From the NCBI GenBank assembly GCA_018241785.1, contig JAFEDF010000021.1:1-34009 (forward strand): 34,009 bases of DNA, in the 5' to 3' direction. The notes under the pieces are model-generated. The model did no database searches. It was not told the DNA's origin and saw nothing but the letters and a program-made list of their open reading frames with translations. The stretch comes from Pseudomonadota bacterium (GTDB lineage: Bacteria > Pseudomonadota > Gammaproteobacteria > Burkholderiales > Casimicrobiaceae). This document shows, piece after piece, positions 25,289-33,745 of this stretch (position 1 is its first letter; each line of letters opens with the position of its first letter). The translations under genes and the position numbers were made by a program.

Positions 25289-26620
25289 ATGAGCTCGATC
25301 CGGCGCACCCTTCTCGTCTGGCTTCTCGCCGGGCTCGCGGTGATCGCGCTCGCCGCGAGTGCCGCGACCTACGTCGCCGCACGGCGCGAGATCGGCGCGC
25401 TGCTCGACCTGCAGCTGAAGCAGCTCGCCTATTCGACCCGCATCGACGATCTCCTGCGCGGGCGGCGGCCCGGCTTCGACACCCCCGATGCACTCCCCGG
25501 AACGGGCATCACCGAGCTCGTGACGCAGATCTGGGATCGCGACGGCGTCCTCGTCTACTGGACGCAGCCCGGCACCGGGCTGCCGGTCCCGGTGCGCGAA
25601 GGTTACTCGACGGTGAGCCGCAATGACCGCACGTGGCGCGTCTACACGATGGTCCACGGCAGCCACGCGCTGCAGATCGCGCAGCCGCAGGACGAGCGCG
25701 ATGCCCTCGCCACGCAGACCGCGCTGCGGACGCTGATCCCCTTCGCCGCGCTGATGCCGGTCTTCGGCGTGCTGATCTGGCTCGGTGTCGGCACCGGACT
25801 GCGCCCGCTCGAGTCGCTGTCGCGCGCCGTCGGCAAGCGCCGCGCGGATGCGATGGCGCCGATCGACGAGGCGGGCCTTCCGGGCGAACTGCGGCCGCTG
25901 GGAGAAAGCCTCAACGGGCTGCTCGCGCGCCTGTCCGACGCGCTCTCGGCGCAGCGCCGCTTCACCGCCGATGCGGCCCACGAGTTGCGCACCCCGCTCG
26001 CGGCGCTGACGCTGCAGCTCGACCTCGCGCGTCGCTCGGGAACGCCCGGCGAGCTCGTCGCCTCGCTCGCCGATCTCGAGGCGGGAGTCGCGCGCGCATC
26101 GCACGTCGTCGAGCAGTTGATGACGCTCGCACGCGTCGAGCCCGAGGCGCTTGCCATGCAGAAGAGCCGCTGCGACCTCGTCGCGATCGCGAAGGAAGCG
26201 ATCGTCGCACGCGCCGCGCTCGCCGAGAGCAAGTCGATCGACCTCGGCCTCGCCCGCGCGGAGGCCGCGAGCGTCGATGGCGATCCGGCAGCGCTCGCGA
26301 TCCTGCTCTCGAACCTCGTCGACAACGCGCTTCGCTACACGCCCGCGGACGGACGCATCGACGTGTCGGTGACCTGCCCCGGCGGGGTACCGGTCCTCGA
26401 GGTCGCCGACACCGGGCCGGGTATCCCGGCCGCCGAGCGCGAGCGCGTGTTCGATCGCTTCTACCGTGGCGTGCACACCGGCGAGCCGGGGAGCGGACTC
26501 GGACTCTCGATCGTCAAGCGCATCGCCGACGCACACGGCGCAACGATCTCGCTGGACGCGCAGGAGGGTGGCGCGCGGGAAGGGAGCGGCCTCGTCGTCC
26601 GGGTGCGCTTCGGGCGTTAA
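25289..26620 (+). CDS. QseC-like sensor histidine kinase
   Basis: Inner-membrane kinase of 443 aa. Membrane helices lie at about residues 8-30 and 148-168, bracketing a periplasmic sensor domain of about 115 residues. The HAMP-like linker follows. The dimerisation domain carries phospho-acceptor His231 in ADAAHELRTPLAAL, and the ATPase domain has NLVDNALRYTP, DTGPGIP and GSGLGLSIVKRI, all intact. The sensor domain shows no metal-binding cluster. It pairs with the regulator just upstream. Its stop codon lies inside the first half-site of the degP operator, so this kinase gene and degP are closely packed but degP has its own promoter. Confidence 0.93.
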   Translation: MSSIRRTLLVWLLAGLAVIALAASAATYVAARREIGALLDLQLKQLAYSTRIDDLLRGRRPGFDTPDALPGTGITELVTQIWDRDGVLVYWTQPGTGLPVPVREGYSTVSRNDRTWRVYTMVHGSHALQIAQPQDERDALATQTALRTLIPFAALMPVFGVLIWLGVGTGLRPLESLSRAVGKRRADAMAPIDEAGLPGELRPLGESLNGLLARLSDALSAQRRFTADAAHELRTPLAALTLQLDLARRSGTPGELVASLADLEAGVARASHVVEQLMTLARVEPEALAMQKSRCDLVAIAKEAIVARAALAESKSIDLGLARAEAASVDGDPAALAILLSNLVDNALRYTPADGRIDVSVTCPGGVPVLEVADTGPGIPAAERERVFDRFYRGVHTGEPGSGLGLSIVKRIADAHGATISLDAQEGGAREGSGLVVRVRFGR

Positions 26621-26648
26621 GCTGGGGTTAAGTTGGCGCGTCTATATT
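26616..26648 (+). promoter_or_regulatory. degP promoter with GTTAAG direct repeat
   Basis: GTTAAG at 26616-26621 and 26627-26632 are exact direct repeats 11 bp apart (N5 spacer). Ten bases later comes a strong -10 box, TATATT (26643-26648), with no -35 consensus. This is the form of a PmrA/QseB or CpxR-type binding site placed for activation. Confidence 0.65.
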
Positions 26649-26696
26649 GAACGGTGCCGGCCCGGACCGGGCCCACGGCTCTACAGGAGAACTTCG

Positions 26697-28154
26697 ATGA
26701 AACTGAAACAGTTGACCATCGCACTCGTCGCCGCCGGTTTCGGACTGGCGCTCGGTGCCGGATTCAATCGACTCGATCCCCATATCCTGGGGGTCGCCAA
26801 CGCAGCCACTCCGGCGGTCGTCGCGCCGGTGGCGCCTACCGCGGCGGCGCGGCTTCCCGACTTCACGGCGCTCGTATCGCGCGTCGGACCCTCGGTGGTG
26901 AACATCAGCACGGTCGGCACGACCAAGACGACCGGGTTCGGCGACGAGCTCGGGCCCGACAACCCCTTCAACGAATTCTTCAAGCGCTTCGGCGGTCCGG
27001 GCATGCAGATCCAGCCGCGCACCGTCCCGATGCGCGGTGAAGGCTCCGGCTTCATCGTGAGCCCCGACGGGTACATCGTCACCAACGCGCACGTCGTCGC
27101 GGGCGCAAACCAGGTCACGGTGAAGCTCACCGACCGGCGCGAGTTCACCGCCAAGGTCGTGGGCTCCGACAAGCGCACCGACATCGCGCTCCTGAAGATC
27201 GACGCGAAGAATCTTCCGGCTCTCGACCTCTCCGATCCTCCGGGCGTCAAGCCGGGCGAATGGGTGATCGCGATCGGATCGCCGTTCGGCTTCGAGAACA
27301 GCGTCTCCGCGGGCATCGTGAGCGGCATTCATCGCTCGCTCCCCGGCGGACAGATGACGCCGTTCATCCAGACCGACGTCGCGGTGAACCCCGGCAACTC
27401 GGGAGGGCCGCTGATCAACACCGAAGGACAGGTGGTCGGAGTCAATTCGCAGATCTACAGCCGCTCCGGCGGATTCATGGGCATTTCGTTCGCCATTCCC
27501 GCCAAGGTGGCCGAAAACGTCGCGCAGCAGCTGAAGGCGCACGGCAAGGTCAATCACGGCCGCCTCGGAATCGGCATCCAGGCGCTCGACCAGTCGCTCG
27601 CGCGAAGCTTCGGCCTGCCCGACACCAACGGCGCGCTGGTCGGCAGCGTCGAGAAGGGCAGCCCCGCCGACAAGGCAGGCTTCCAGACCGGCGACATCAT
27701 CCGCAAGATCGACGGCACTGCGGTGACCGACAGCACCGACGTCACGATGCGGATCGGCAGCATGGCGCCGGGCACCAAGGCGACCGTCGAGGTGTGGCGT
27801 GACCACAAGCCGCTGACGCTGACCGCAACCGTCGGCTCGTGGAACGACAATGCCAAGGTGGCGAGCGCCGGGTCGGGCAGCGTCGACAGCGGCGACCGGC
27901 TCGGCGTGGCGGTGCGCGCGCTGACCCCCGACGAGCGGCAGGAAGTGGGACACGGCGGCTTGCTCGTGCAGGAGGTGGCCGGCCCCGCGGCCGATGCCGG
28001 CATTCAGCCGGGTGACGTCATCGTCAGCGTCGGCTCGACCAAGGTCACGACCGTCGAAGGGCTGAAGAGCCAGATTGCGAAGGCCGGCAAGAACGTCGCG
28101 CTCCTGATCGAACGCAACGGGCAGCAGATCTACGTGCCGGTGACGATCGGCTGA
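26697..28154 (+). CDS. degP: Periplasmic serine protease DegP/HtrA (MucD-like)
   Basis: Secreted protease and chaperone of 485 aa that degrades misfolded envelope proteins. A signal sequence or membrane anchor spans residues 6-24. The trypsin-like domain has a complete triad: His132 in VTNAHVV, Asp162 in RTDIALLKI and Ser235 in GNSGGP. Two PDZ domains follow (about 275-365 and 390-480), with GRLGIGIQ and GSVEKGSPADKAG in the first and GLLVQEVAGPAADAGIQPGD in the second. The ATG at 26697 has an AGGAGA ribosome site 6 bases upstream. A two-component pair precedes it and its promoter carries their probable operator, so control by envelope stress through that pair is likely. Confidence 0.95.
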   Translation: MKLKQLTIALVAAGFGLALGAGFNRLDPHILGVANAATPAVVAPVAPTAAARLPDFTALVSRVGPSVVNISTVGTTKTTGFGDELGPDNPFNEFFKRFGGPGMQIQPRTVPMRGEGSGFIVSPDGYIVTNAHVVAGANQVTVKLTDRREFTAKVVGSDKRTDIALLKIDAKNLPALDLSDPPGVKPGEWVIAIGSPFGFENSVSAGIVSGIHRSLPGGQMTPFIQTDVAVNPGNSGGPLINTEGQVVGVNSQIYSRSGGFMGISFAIPAKVAENVAQQLKAHGKVNHGRLGIGIQALDQSLARSFGLPDTNGALVGSVEKGSPADKAGFQTGDIIRKIDGTAVTDSTDVTMRIGSMAPGTKATVEVWRDHKPLTLTATVGSWNDNAKVASAGSGSVDSGDRLGVAVRALTPDERQEVGHGGLLVQEVAGPAADAGIQPGDVIVSVGSTKVTTVEGLKSQIAKAGKNVALLIERNGQQIYVPVTIG

Positions 28155-28160
28155 TGCACG

Positions 28161-28183
28161 CGTGCCGGCTGCCGGCCGGCACG
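28161..28183 (+). terminator. First hairpin after degP
   Basis: CGTGCCGGC and GCCGGCACG are perfect 9-bp arms around a 5-base loop, 6 bp after the degP stop. No T-run follows; it probably acts together with the next palindrome. Confidence 0.5.
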
Positions 28184-28196
28184 CGCAAGGACCGGC

Positions 28197-28226
28197 AAAC
28201 GGCCGCGGGAATTCCCGCGGCCGTTT
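28197..28226. terminator. Bidirectional terminator between degP and the RND pump
   Basis: A perfect 30-base palindrome with AAAC and GTTT ends and a GGCCGCGGGAATTCCCGCGGCC core, centred between convergent genes. T-rich ends on either strand make it suitable to stop transcription in both directions. Confidence 0.75.
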
Positions 28227-28256
28227 GTCATGGCCGCCGCCTTCGAAGGAAGCCGC

Positions 28257-31200
28257 TCAGGCGAATCGCCTCCGGTTGACGGCGTAGTAGAGCACCGGGA
28301 TCACGACGAGCGTCAAGAGCGTCGACACCAGGATCCCGAAGATCAGCGCGATCGCGAGCCCGTTGAAGATCGGGTCGTCGAGGATGAACATCGCGCCGAG
28401 CATCGCCGCAAGGCCCGTCAGCGCGATCGGCTTTGCGCGCGCGGCAGCGGAGTTGACGACCGCCTCCGCGAACGGGACGCCGCGCTCGACCTGCAGGTTG
28501 ATGAAGTCGACCAGCAGGATCGAATTGCGCACGATGATGCCGGCGAGCGCGATCATGCCGATCATCGACGTCGCGGTGAACTGCGCGTGCAGGAGCGCGT
28601 GACCCGGCATCACGCCGATGATCGTCAGCGGGATCGGCGCCATGATGACGAGCGGCGTCAGGTACGACCCGAACTGCGCGACGACGAGCAGGTAGATCAG
28701 CACGAGGCCGACCGCGTAGGCGATTCCCATGTCGCGGAAGGTCTCGTAGGTGACCTGCCATTCGCCGTCCCACTTCAGTGAATAGGCACGAAACGGATCC
28801 GCCGGCTGACGCACGAAGTACTCGTGGAGCGTTCCGCCCTCGGGAAGCTGCACGCCTGCGAGATGACTGCGCACGCCGAACATGCCGTAGAGCGGGCTGT
28901 CGATGCGCCCCGCGACGTCGCCGATCACGTACGACACGGGCAGCAGGTCCTTGTGATAGCGCGTGAGGTCGCGCTCGACCTCGGTCGCGTGCACGACCTC
29001 CGAGAGCGGCACCAGCGCACCGGCGGCGCCGTGCACCTTGAGTGCGAGCAGGCTGTCGAGCTTCGACTGCTGGCCGGACGGCAGCGTGACCCTGATCGGC
29101 ACCGCGTACTTCGCCTGGCCGTCGCGAAGCATCGTCACGTCGTCGCCGTCGAGAGCCATTCCGAGCGTCGCCACGACATCGTCCTGTGCGACGCCAAGCG
29201 CGGTCGCGCGCGCGCGGTCGACGCGCACGACGATCTTCGGAGCGCTCGCCGCGACCGAGTCGTCGATGCCGACGATTCCCGGCTCCTTCGTGAACGCGTG
29301 CCGCACGAATTCGGCGACCCGGTCGCGCCCGGCCTCGTCGGGGCCGTAGATCTCGGCAACGATCGGCGAGAGCACCGGCGGTCCCGGCGGGACCTCGACG
29401 ACCTTCACCTTGGCGTCGAAGCCGGCGGCGATCCTCTCGAGCGCGGGCCGCACCGCGTTCGCGATCTCGTGGCTCTGGCGGTTGCGCCGGTGCTTGTCGA
29501 CGAGGTTGACCTGCAGGTCGCCGTCCTCGGGGAGCGTGCGCAGATAGTACTGGCGCACGAGGCCGTTGAAGTTCATCGGGGCAGGCACGCCGGCGTAGCC
29601 CTCGTAGTCGGTCACCTCGGGCACCGTCGCGAGGTAGGCGCCCATCGCGTGCAGCACGGCGGCGGTCCGCTCGACCGGCGTTCCGGCCGGCATGTCGACG
29701 ACGACCTGGAACTCGGACTTGTTGTCGAACGGCAGCATCTTGAGGATCACGAGCTCGATCGCCGCGAGCGACATCGACGCAACGATCGCGACGACGATCG
29801 CAATCCACAGCACGCGGCGGCGGCGCCGGCCCCGCTGCGGATCGAGCAGAGGGGTCAGCACGCGGGCGAAGAGTGCCGCGAGTCGCGCGTCGAGCCGCGA
29901 TGGGCGCTGCGCCGCGTGCACGGCGGGCGCGAGCCTCGCCGCGAGCCACGGCGTGACGGCGAATGCGATCGCGAGCGAGATCACCATGCCCATGCTCGCA
30001 TTGATCGGGATCGGGCTCATGTACGGGCCCATCAGCCCGGTGACGAACGCCATCGGCAGGAGCGCGGCGATCACCGTCGCCGTGGCGAGGATCGTCGGCC
30101 CGCCGACCTCGTCGACCGCCTTCGGAATGAGCGAGCGGAGCGGAGCGTGCGGCTCGAGCGCACGGTGACGGTGGATGTTCTCGACGACGACGATGGCGTC
30201 GTCGACGAGGATTCCGATCGAGAAGATCAGCGCGAACAGCGACACGCGGTTCAGCGTGAAGCCCCACGCCCACGATGCGAACAGCGTCGCGGCAAGCGTC
30301 AGCATGACCGCCGTACCGACGACCGCCGCCTCGCGCCGGCCCAGGGTGGCGAACACGAGCACCACCACCGACAGCGTCGCGAAGATGAGCTTCTCGATCA
30401 GCTTGACCGCCTTGTCGTTCGCCGTGGCGCCGTAGTTGCGCGTCACGGTCACATGGACGCCCTCGGGGATCACCGTGTTGTCGAGCTGGTGGACGCGGGC
30501 AATCAGCCGGTCGGCGACGTCGACCGCGTTCTCGCCGGGCTTCTTGGTGATCGACACGGTGACGGCGGGGAATTCACCGCTGGCGCCGATGCCGACCTGG
30601 CCGGCCGCGGGACCCGCGCCGATCCAGACGTAGCGCGCCGGCGGCGGCGGACCGTCGACGACGCGCGCCACGTCGGAGAGGTACACGGGGCGGCCCCCCG
30701 ACGCGCCGACGACGAGCGAGGAGACGTCCTCGGCCGAGCGCAGGAACTCGCCGGTCTGCACGACGATCGACCGGTTGTCGGCGTCGATCGTGCCGGACTG
30801 CCCGACGGTGTTCGCGGCCGCGAGCGCGCGCCGCAGGTCGGAAGCGGCGAGGCCATAGGCGGCAAGACGCGCGGGATCGAGGAGCACGCGCACGACGCGC
30901 CCCGGTCCGCCGACCGTCGCGACCTCGCGGGTGCCCGGCACGCGCTTCAGGTCGATCTCGATCGCGTGCGCGACCTGCTCGAGATCGTAGCCGCCGCGGG
31001 CGCCATCGCGCGTCCACAGCGTCAGCGTGACGATCGGCACGTCGTCGATGCCCTTCGGCTTGATCAGCGGCGGTCCCACACCGAGCTGGGCGGGGAGCCA
31101 GTCCTCGTTCGACAGGATCGTGTCGTAGAGGCGCACCAGCGCGACGATGCGCGGGACGCCGACCTTGAACTGCGCAGTGACGATCGCCATGCCGGGCTTC

Positions 31201-31460
31201 GACACCGAGTAGACGTGCTCGAGGCCCGGCATCTGCGAGATCACCTGCTCGGCCGGCGTTGCGACCAGCGTCTCGACGTCCTTCGCCGACGCTCCCGGGA
31301 ATGGGATCATCACGTCGGCCATCGTGACGTCGATCTGCGGCTCCTCCTCGCGCGGAGTGACGGCGATCGCGAACGCGCCGAGCAGGAGCGCGACGAGCGC
31401 GATCAGCGGCGTGAGCCGCGACTCGAGGAAGAACGATGCAATCCGGCCCGAGACGCCCAT
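28257..31460 (-). CDS. RND efflux transporter permease
   Basis: Inner-membrane proton-driven pump of 1067 aa, the usual RND length. TM1 is near residues 15-35, two large periplasmic loops lie at about 36-345 and 590-880, and there are twelve hydrophobic segments. TM4 carries the proton-relay pair Asp420-Asp421 in GILVDDAIVVVENIHRH. The first loop starts PREEEPQIDVTMADVMIPFPGAS, typical of the AcrB-like branch found with this adaptor type rather than of the CusA metal branch; no Met cluster was seen. It exports an unknown compound from the periplasm or inner membrane. The adaptor gene precedes it by 10 bp. No TolC-like gene is in the window. Confidence 0.94.
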   Translation of the reverse strand: MGVSGRIASFFLESRLTPLIALVALLLGAFAIAVTPREEEPQIDVTMADVMIPFPGASAKDVETLVATPAEQVISQMPGLEHVYSVSKPGMAIVTAQFKVGVPRIVALVRLYDTILSNEDWLPAQLGVGPPLIKPKGIDDVPIVTLTLWTRDGARGGYDLEQVAHAIEIDLKRVPGTREVATVGGPGRVVRVLLDPARLAAYGLAASDLRRALAAANTVGQSGTIDADNRSIVVQTGEFLRSAEDVSSLVVGASGGRPVYLSDVARVVDGPPPPARYVWIGAGPAAGQVGIGASGEFPAVTVSITKKPGENAVDVADRLIARVHQLDNTVIPEGVHVTVTRNYGATANDKAVKLIEKLIFATLSVVVLVFATLGRREAAVVGTAVMLTLAATLFASWAWGFTLNRVSLFALIFSIGILVDDAIVVVENIHRHRALEPHAPLRSLIPKAVDEVGGPTILATATVIAALLPMAFVTGLMGPYMSPIPINASMGMVISLAIAFAVTPWLAARLAPAVHAAQRPSRLDARLAALFARVLTPLLDPQRGRRRRRVLWIAIVVAIVASMSLAAIELVILKMLPFDNKSEFQVVVDMPAGTPVERTAAVLHAMGAYLATVPEVTDYEGYAGVPAPMNFNGLVRQYYLRTLPEDGDLQVNLVDKHRRNRQSHEIANAVRPALERIAAGFDAKVKVVEVPPGPPVLSPIVAEIYGPDEAGRDRVAEFVRHAFTKEPGIVGIDDSVAASAPKIVVRVDRARATALGVAQDDVVATLGMALDGDDVTMLRDGQAKYAVPIRVTLPSGQQSKLDSLLALKVHGAAGALVPLSEVVHATEVERDLTRYHKDLLPVSYVIGDVAGRIDSPLYGMFGVRSHLAGVQLPEGGTLHEYFVRQPADPFRAYSLKWDGEWQVTYETFRDMGIAYAVGLVLIYLLVVAQFGSYLTPLVIMAPIPLTIIGVMPGHALLHAQFTATSMIGMIALAGIIVRNSILLVDFINLQVERGVPFAEAVVNSAAARAKPIALTGLAAMLGAMFILDDPIFNGLAIALIFGILVSTLLTLVVIPVLYYAVNRRRFA

Positions 31461-31470
31461 CGTGCAGCGC

Positions 31471-32643
31471 TCAGGATCGTGCGCGAGGTGCGCTCGCCTC
31501 GATGCCGGAGCGGACCGGGTCGAGCGAAACGCGCTCGCCGGCCACGAGCCCTGCCGCGACCTCGACCATGCCTTCGCCCGCGGGCTCGCCGAGCCGCACC
31601 TGGCGAAGCAGCGCGCGGTCGTCGGTGCCGATCACGTAGACCGCGGTGACTTCACCGCGCCGCAGCACCGCGGCCTCGGGAACGACGAGCGCCCTCGCGC
31701 GTCCGGTCACGAACGCAGCGCGTGCGTACTGTCCGGGCATCAGGCCCGCGTCCGGGGGCAGGTCGAGGCGCACCTGGCTCGTGTGCGTGTTGACGTCGGC
31801 GACCGGAATCACCGTCACGGCGCGCGGAGCGAGCGAGCGCGCGAGCGACGGGATCTCGATCGAGATCGCTTGTGCGGAGAGATCGGCGCGCGCGAGGACC
31901 GCCTGCGCAAGCGTCGCGGTGACGCGCAACGCCTTCGGATCGAACACCGCGACGAGGGGTCTGCCCGGCGTCGCCATGTCGCCGACCTGGACGTCGGTCG
32001 ACGCGACGATGCCTTCGTACGGCGCGACGATCGTCGTGTAGCTCGCCGACGTCGCCGACACCTGTGCGTTGGCGACCGCTGCCGCGGTCTGCGCCTCGGT
32101 GGCGAGGTATTGGGCGCGCGCCTGGTCGAGCGCTGCCTGGCTGATGAACTTCTCGGCCGCGAGCTTCTGGCTGCGCTCGAACGCCGCGCGCGCGTTGGCG
32201 AGATTCGCCTGCGCTTCGCGCACCTGGCTCCGGCTCGCGGCTTCCGCCTGGCTGGCGCTTCGCGGGTCGATTCGCACGAGAACCTCGCCCGCCTTCACGT
32301 GATCGCCCGCCATCACGTCGAGCGCGACGACGCGGCCCGCGACCTGCGCGCCCAGCGTCGAGCTTCGCACGGCCTCGACGACGGCTTCGGCGATCGCGCG
32401 GCGCTCGACCTCGCGGTAGGCGACGGTCGCCGTCGGAACCGCCGCCTCGGACGCCGCCGCGGCGAACTCGGCTGCGTGCGCCTCGCTGCCGCGCTGCGCC
32501 TCGCTGCCGCGCTGCGCCGACGGCCCGGCTGAGCGCTGCCCGGCGGCAGGGAGCGCGGCGAGCGCGACTGCCGTCACCGCGACCGCCACGGCGGCGAGCG
32601 CAGCGGCGATGCGAACCCGCGTCGAGTCCCCGGTCGCGCTCAT
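31471..32643 (-). CDS. RND efflux periplasmic adaptor (membrane fusion protein)
   Basis: HlyD/AcrA-type adaptor of 390 aa. An N-terminal membrane helix or signal (residues 9-34) is followed by a low-complexity linker with the repeat AQRGSE (about 43-54). The lipoyl-like half-domains include VAGRVVALDVMAGDHVKAGEVLVRID. The coiled-coil hairpin (about 132-200) has AQANLANARAAFERSQKL and SQAALDQARAQYLATEAQTA. Beta-barrel and membrane-proximal domains end the chain. It joins the pump to an outer-membrane channel. The linker repeat comes from an exact 18-bp duplication in the DNA. The DUF2892 gene ends 4 bp upstream, so the three genes are probably one operon. Confidence 0.93.
   Translation of the reverse strand: MSATGDSTRVRIAAALAAVAVAVTAVALAALPAAGQRSAGPSAQRGSEAQRGSEAHAAEFAAAASEAAVPTATVAYREVERRAIAEAVVEAVRSSTLGAQVAGRVVALDVMAGDHVKAGEVLVRIDPRSASQAEAASRSQVREAQANLANARAAFERSQKLAAEKFISQAALDQARAQYLATEAQTAAAVANAQVSATSASYTTIVAPYEGIVASTDVQVGDMATPGRPLVAVFDPKALRVTATLAQAVLARADLSAQAISIEIPSLARSLAPRAVTVIPVADVNTHTSQVRLDLPPDAGLMPGQYARAAFVTGRARALVVPEAAVLRRGEVTAVYVIGTDDRALLRQVRLGEPAGEGMVEVAAGLVAGERVSLDPVRSGIEASAPRARS
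32480..32515. repeat. Exact tandem duplication of 18 bp within the adaptor gene
   Basis: The unit GCCTCGCTGCCGCGCTGC occurs twice head-to-tail (32480-32497 and 32498-32515). Being a multiple of three, it keeps frame and adds six residues per copy to the linker after the membrane anchor. Confidence 0.9.
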
Positions 32644-32647
32644 CGCC

Positions 32648-32842
32648 TCAGCCTGTGCGGCACGTTCGGATCCCGAAGATGCCGTAGGCGGGACACCGGC
32701 CGACGATCCCCGTCACGAGCGGGACGAGCCCGACGAGCGCCCACCAGCGGTTTGCGCCTTCGAGCACGAAGAAGAGCGCGAGAATGGCGAGCCCCGCGAC
32801 GATCCGCAGGCCACGATCGATGCCACCGACGTTCGCTTTCAT
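32648..32842 (-). CDS. DUF2892 (YgaP-type) small membrane protein
   Basis: Protein of 64 aa with the DUF2892 pattern: the opening MKANVGGIDRGLRIVAGL, two hydrophobic helices (about 12-28 and 33-49) and the ending GRCPAYGIFGIRTC with two Cys residues. In YgaP the same fold is fused to a rhodanese domain and is linked to sulfur or cyanide chemistry; here it is the stand-alone form. It is the first gene of the RND operon and divergent from the Crp/Fnr regulator. Its promoter region carries the CRP-type box. A reading as a marker of sulfur-related stress is inference. Confidence 0.9.
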   Translation of the reverse strand: MKANVGGIDRGLRIVAGLAILALFFVLEGANRWWALVGLVPLVTGIVGRCPAYGIFGIRTCRTG

Positions 32843-32904
32843 CCGAACCTCCCCGTTTGCCGTGAATGGCGAGGACGAGCTTAGAGCGCAGCGGGCCGCG
32901 GATC

Positions 32905-32920
32905 TGTGACCTGGATCACA
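32905..32920. promoter_or_regulatory. Perfect CRP/FNR-type palindrome
   Basis: TGTGA (32905-32909), six bases, TCACA (32916-32920): an exact match to the CRP half-site pair. It is centred 70 bp upstream of the DUF2892 start. A minus-strand -10 candidate (TAAGCT, 32883-32878) lies where an activator at -41.5 would place it. Confidence 0.75.
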
Positions 32921-32948
32921 CAGCCTGCGATCGCGCTGCAGCCACCGC

Positions 32949-32954
32949 TACAAT
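32949..32954 (+). promoter_or_regulatory. Candidate -10 box of the Crp/Fnr gene
   Basis: TACAAT matches the -10 consensus at five of six positions. It overlaps an ATG at 32953, arguing that this ATG is not the true start and favouring the GTG at 33022. Confidence 0.4.
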
Positions 32955-33021
32955 GCGGGTGCCGGTCCGGCGCCGCCATCTCCGGCCGGCTGCCGACGCC
33001 CCGCGCGAACCCGAAGCGAAC

Positions 33022-33699
33022 GTGAGCAGGAGCGCCTTTCCCGCACCGACCGTCGACGCGCTGCGCGGACTCTTTCCCGCGCTCGCCGACGCGGCGCCGT
33101 CGACGCTCGCGCGGATCGTCGACCACGGCCTCTACCGCAGGGCTCCGGCCGGCGCCGTCGTCTTTGACGCCCATACCCCGTGCGCGGGCTTTCCGCTGGT
33201 CCTCGCCGGAACGCTCAAGGTGCTCCAGCGCTATCCGAACGGGCGCGAACTGCAACTCTACCGCGTGAAGCCCGGCGAGAGCTGTCTCCTGTCGGGAAGC
33301 TGCCTGCTCGGCCATGCGGACTATACGGCGAGCGGCGTCGCCGAGACCGATGTCGAGATCCTCGTCGTGCCGGCCGCCGACTTCCACGCGCTGATGGCGA
33401 TGGACGCAGTGTTTCGCAACCACGTGCTTGAGCTCTTCGGCGAACGCCTCGCGACACTGCTCGAACTCGTCGAAGCGATCGCGTACCAGAAACTCGATCA
33501 GCGTCTCGCCACGCTGCTACTCGCGAAGGACGACCCGGTCCGCGCAACCCACCAGTCGCTCGCCGACGAGCTCGGGAGCGTGCGCGAAATCGTCACCCGC
33601 CTGCTGCGCGCCTTCGAGGACAAGGGATGGGTCGACCTCGCGCGCGAGCGCATCCGCATCACCGATCGCGGCGCGCTCGCGGCCCTCGCGAAGGCCTGA
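33022..33699 (+). CDS. Crp/Fnr-family transcriptional regulator
   Basis: Regulator of 225 aa. The N-terminal cyclic-nucleotide-binding-like beta-roll (residues about 15-125) carries VFDAHTPCAGFPLVLAGTLK and GESCLLSGSCLLGH. The C-terminal helix-turn-helix has HQSLADELGSVREIVTRLL, whose R-E-x-V-x-R recognition pattern suits TGTGA half-sites. There is no N-terminal Cys cluster as in FNR, and cAMP-contact residues of Crp are not obvious, so the signal is unknown. The two Cys residues at the end of the beta-roll could sense redox or sulfur species; that is inference. The GTG at 33022 is chosen because a -10 box overlaps the ATG at 32953. It is divergent from the DUF2892/RND operon. Confidence 0.9.
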   Translation: MSRSAFPAPTVDALRGLFPALADAAPSTLARIVDHGLYRRAPAGAVVFDAHTPCAGFPLVLAGTLKVLQRYPNGRELQLYRVKPGESCLLSGSCLLGHADYTASGVAETDVEILVVPAADFHALMAMDAVFRNHVLELFGERLATLLELVEAIAYQKLDQRLATLLLAKDDPVRATHQSLADELGSVREIVTRLLRAFEDKGWVDLARERIRITDRGALAALAKA

Positions 33700-33745
33700 C
33701 GCGCGCCGCCGGCGGCATCAGCGGCCGCGCGGCCCAGGGAAGCTC

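Noticed and set aside
28824..31649. A 941-codon plus-strand open frame opposite the RND pump
   Set aside because: Composition is Arg/Asp/His-rich with no family match; the opposite strand encodes a complete RND permease.
32953..33021. ATG at 32953 as start of the Crp/Fnr regulator
   Set aside because: It overlaps a good -10 box (TACAAT), and the added residues are Arg/Pro-rich without similarity to the family.
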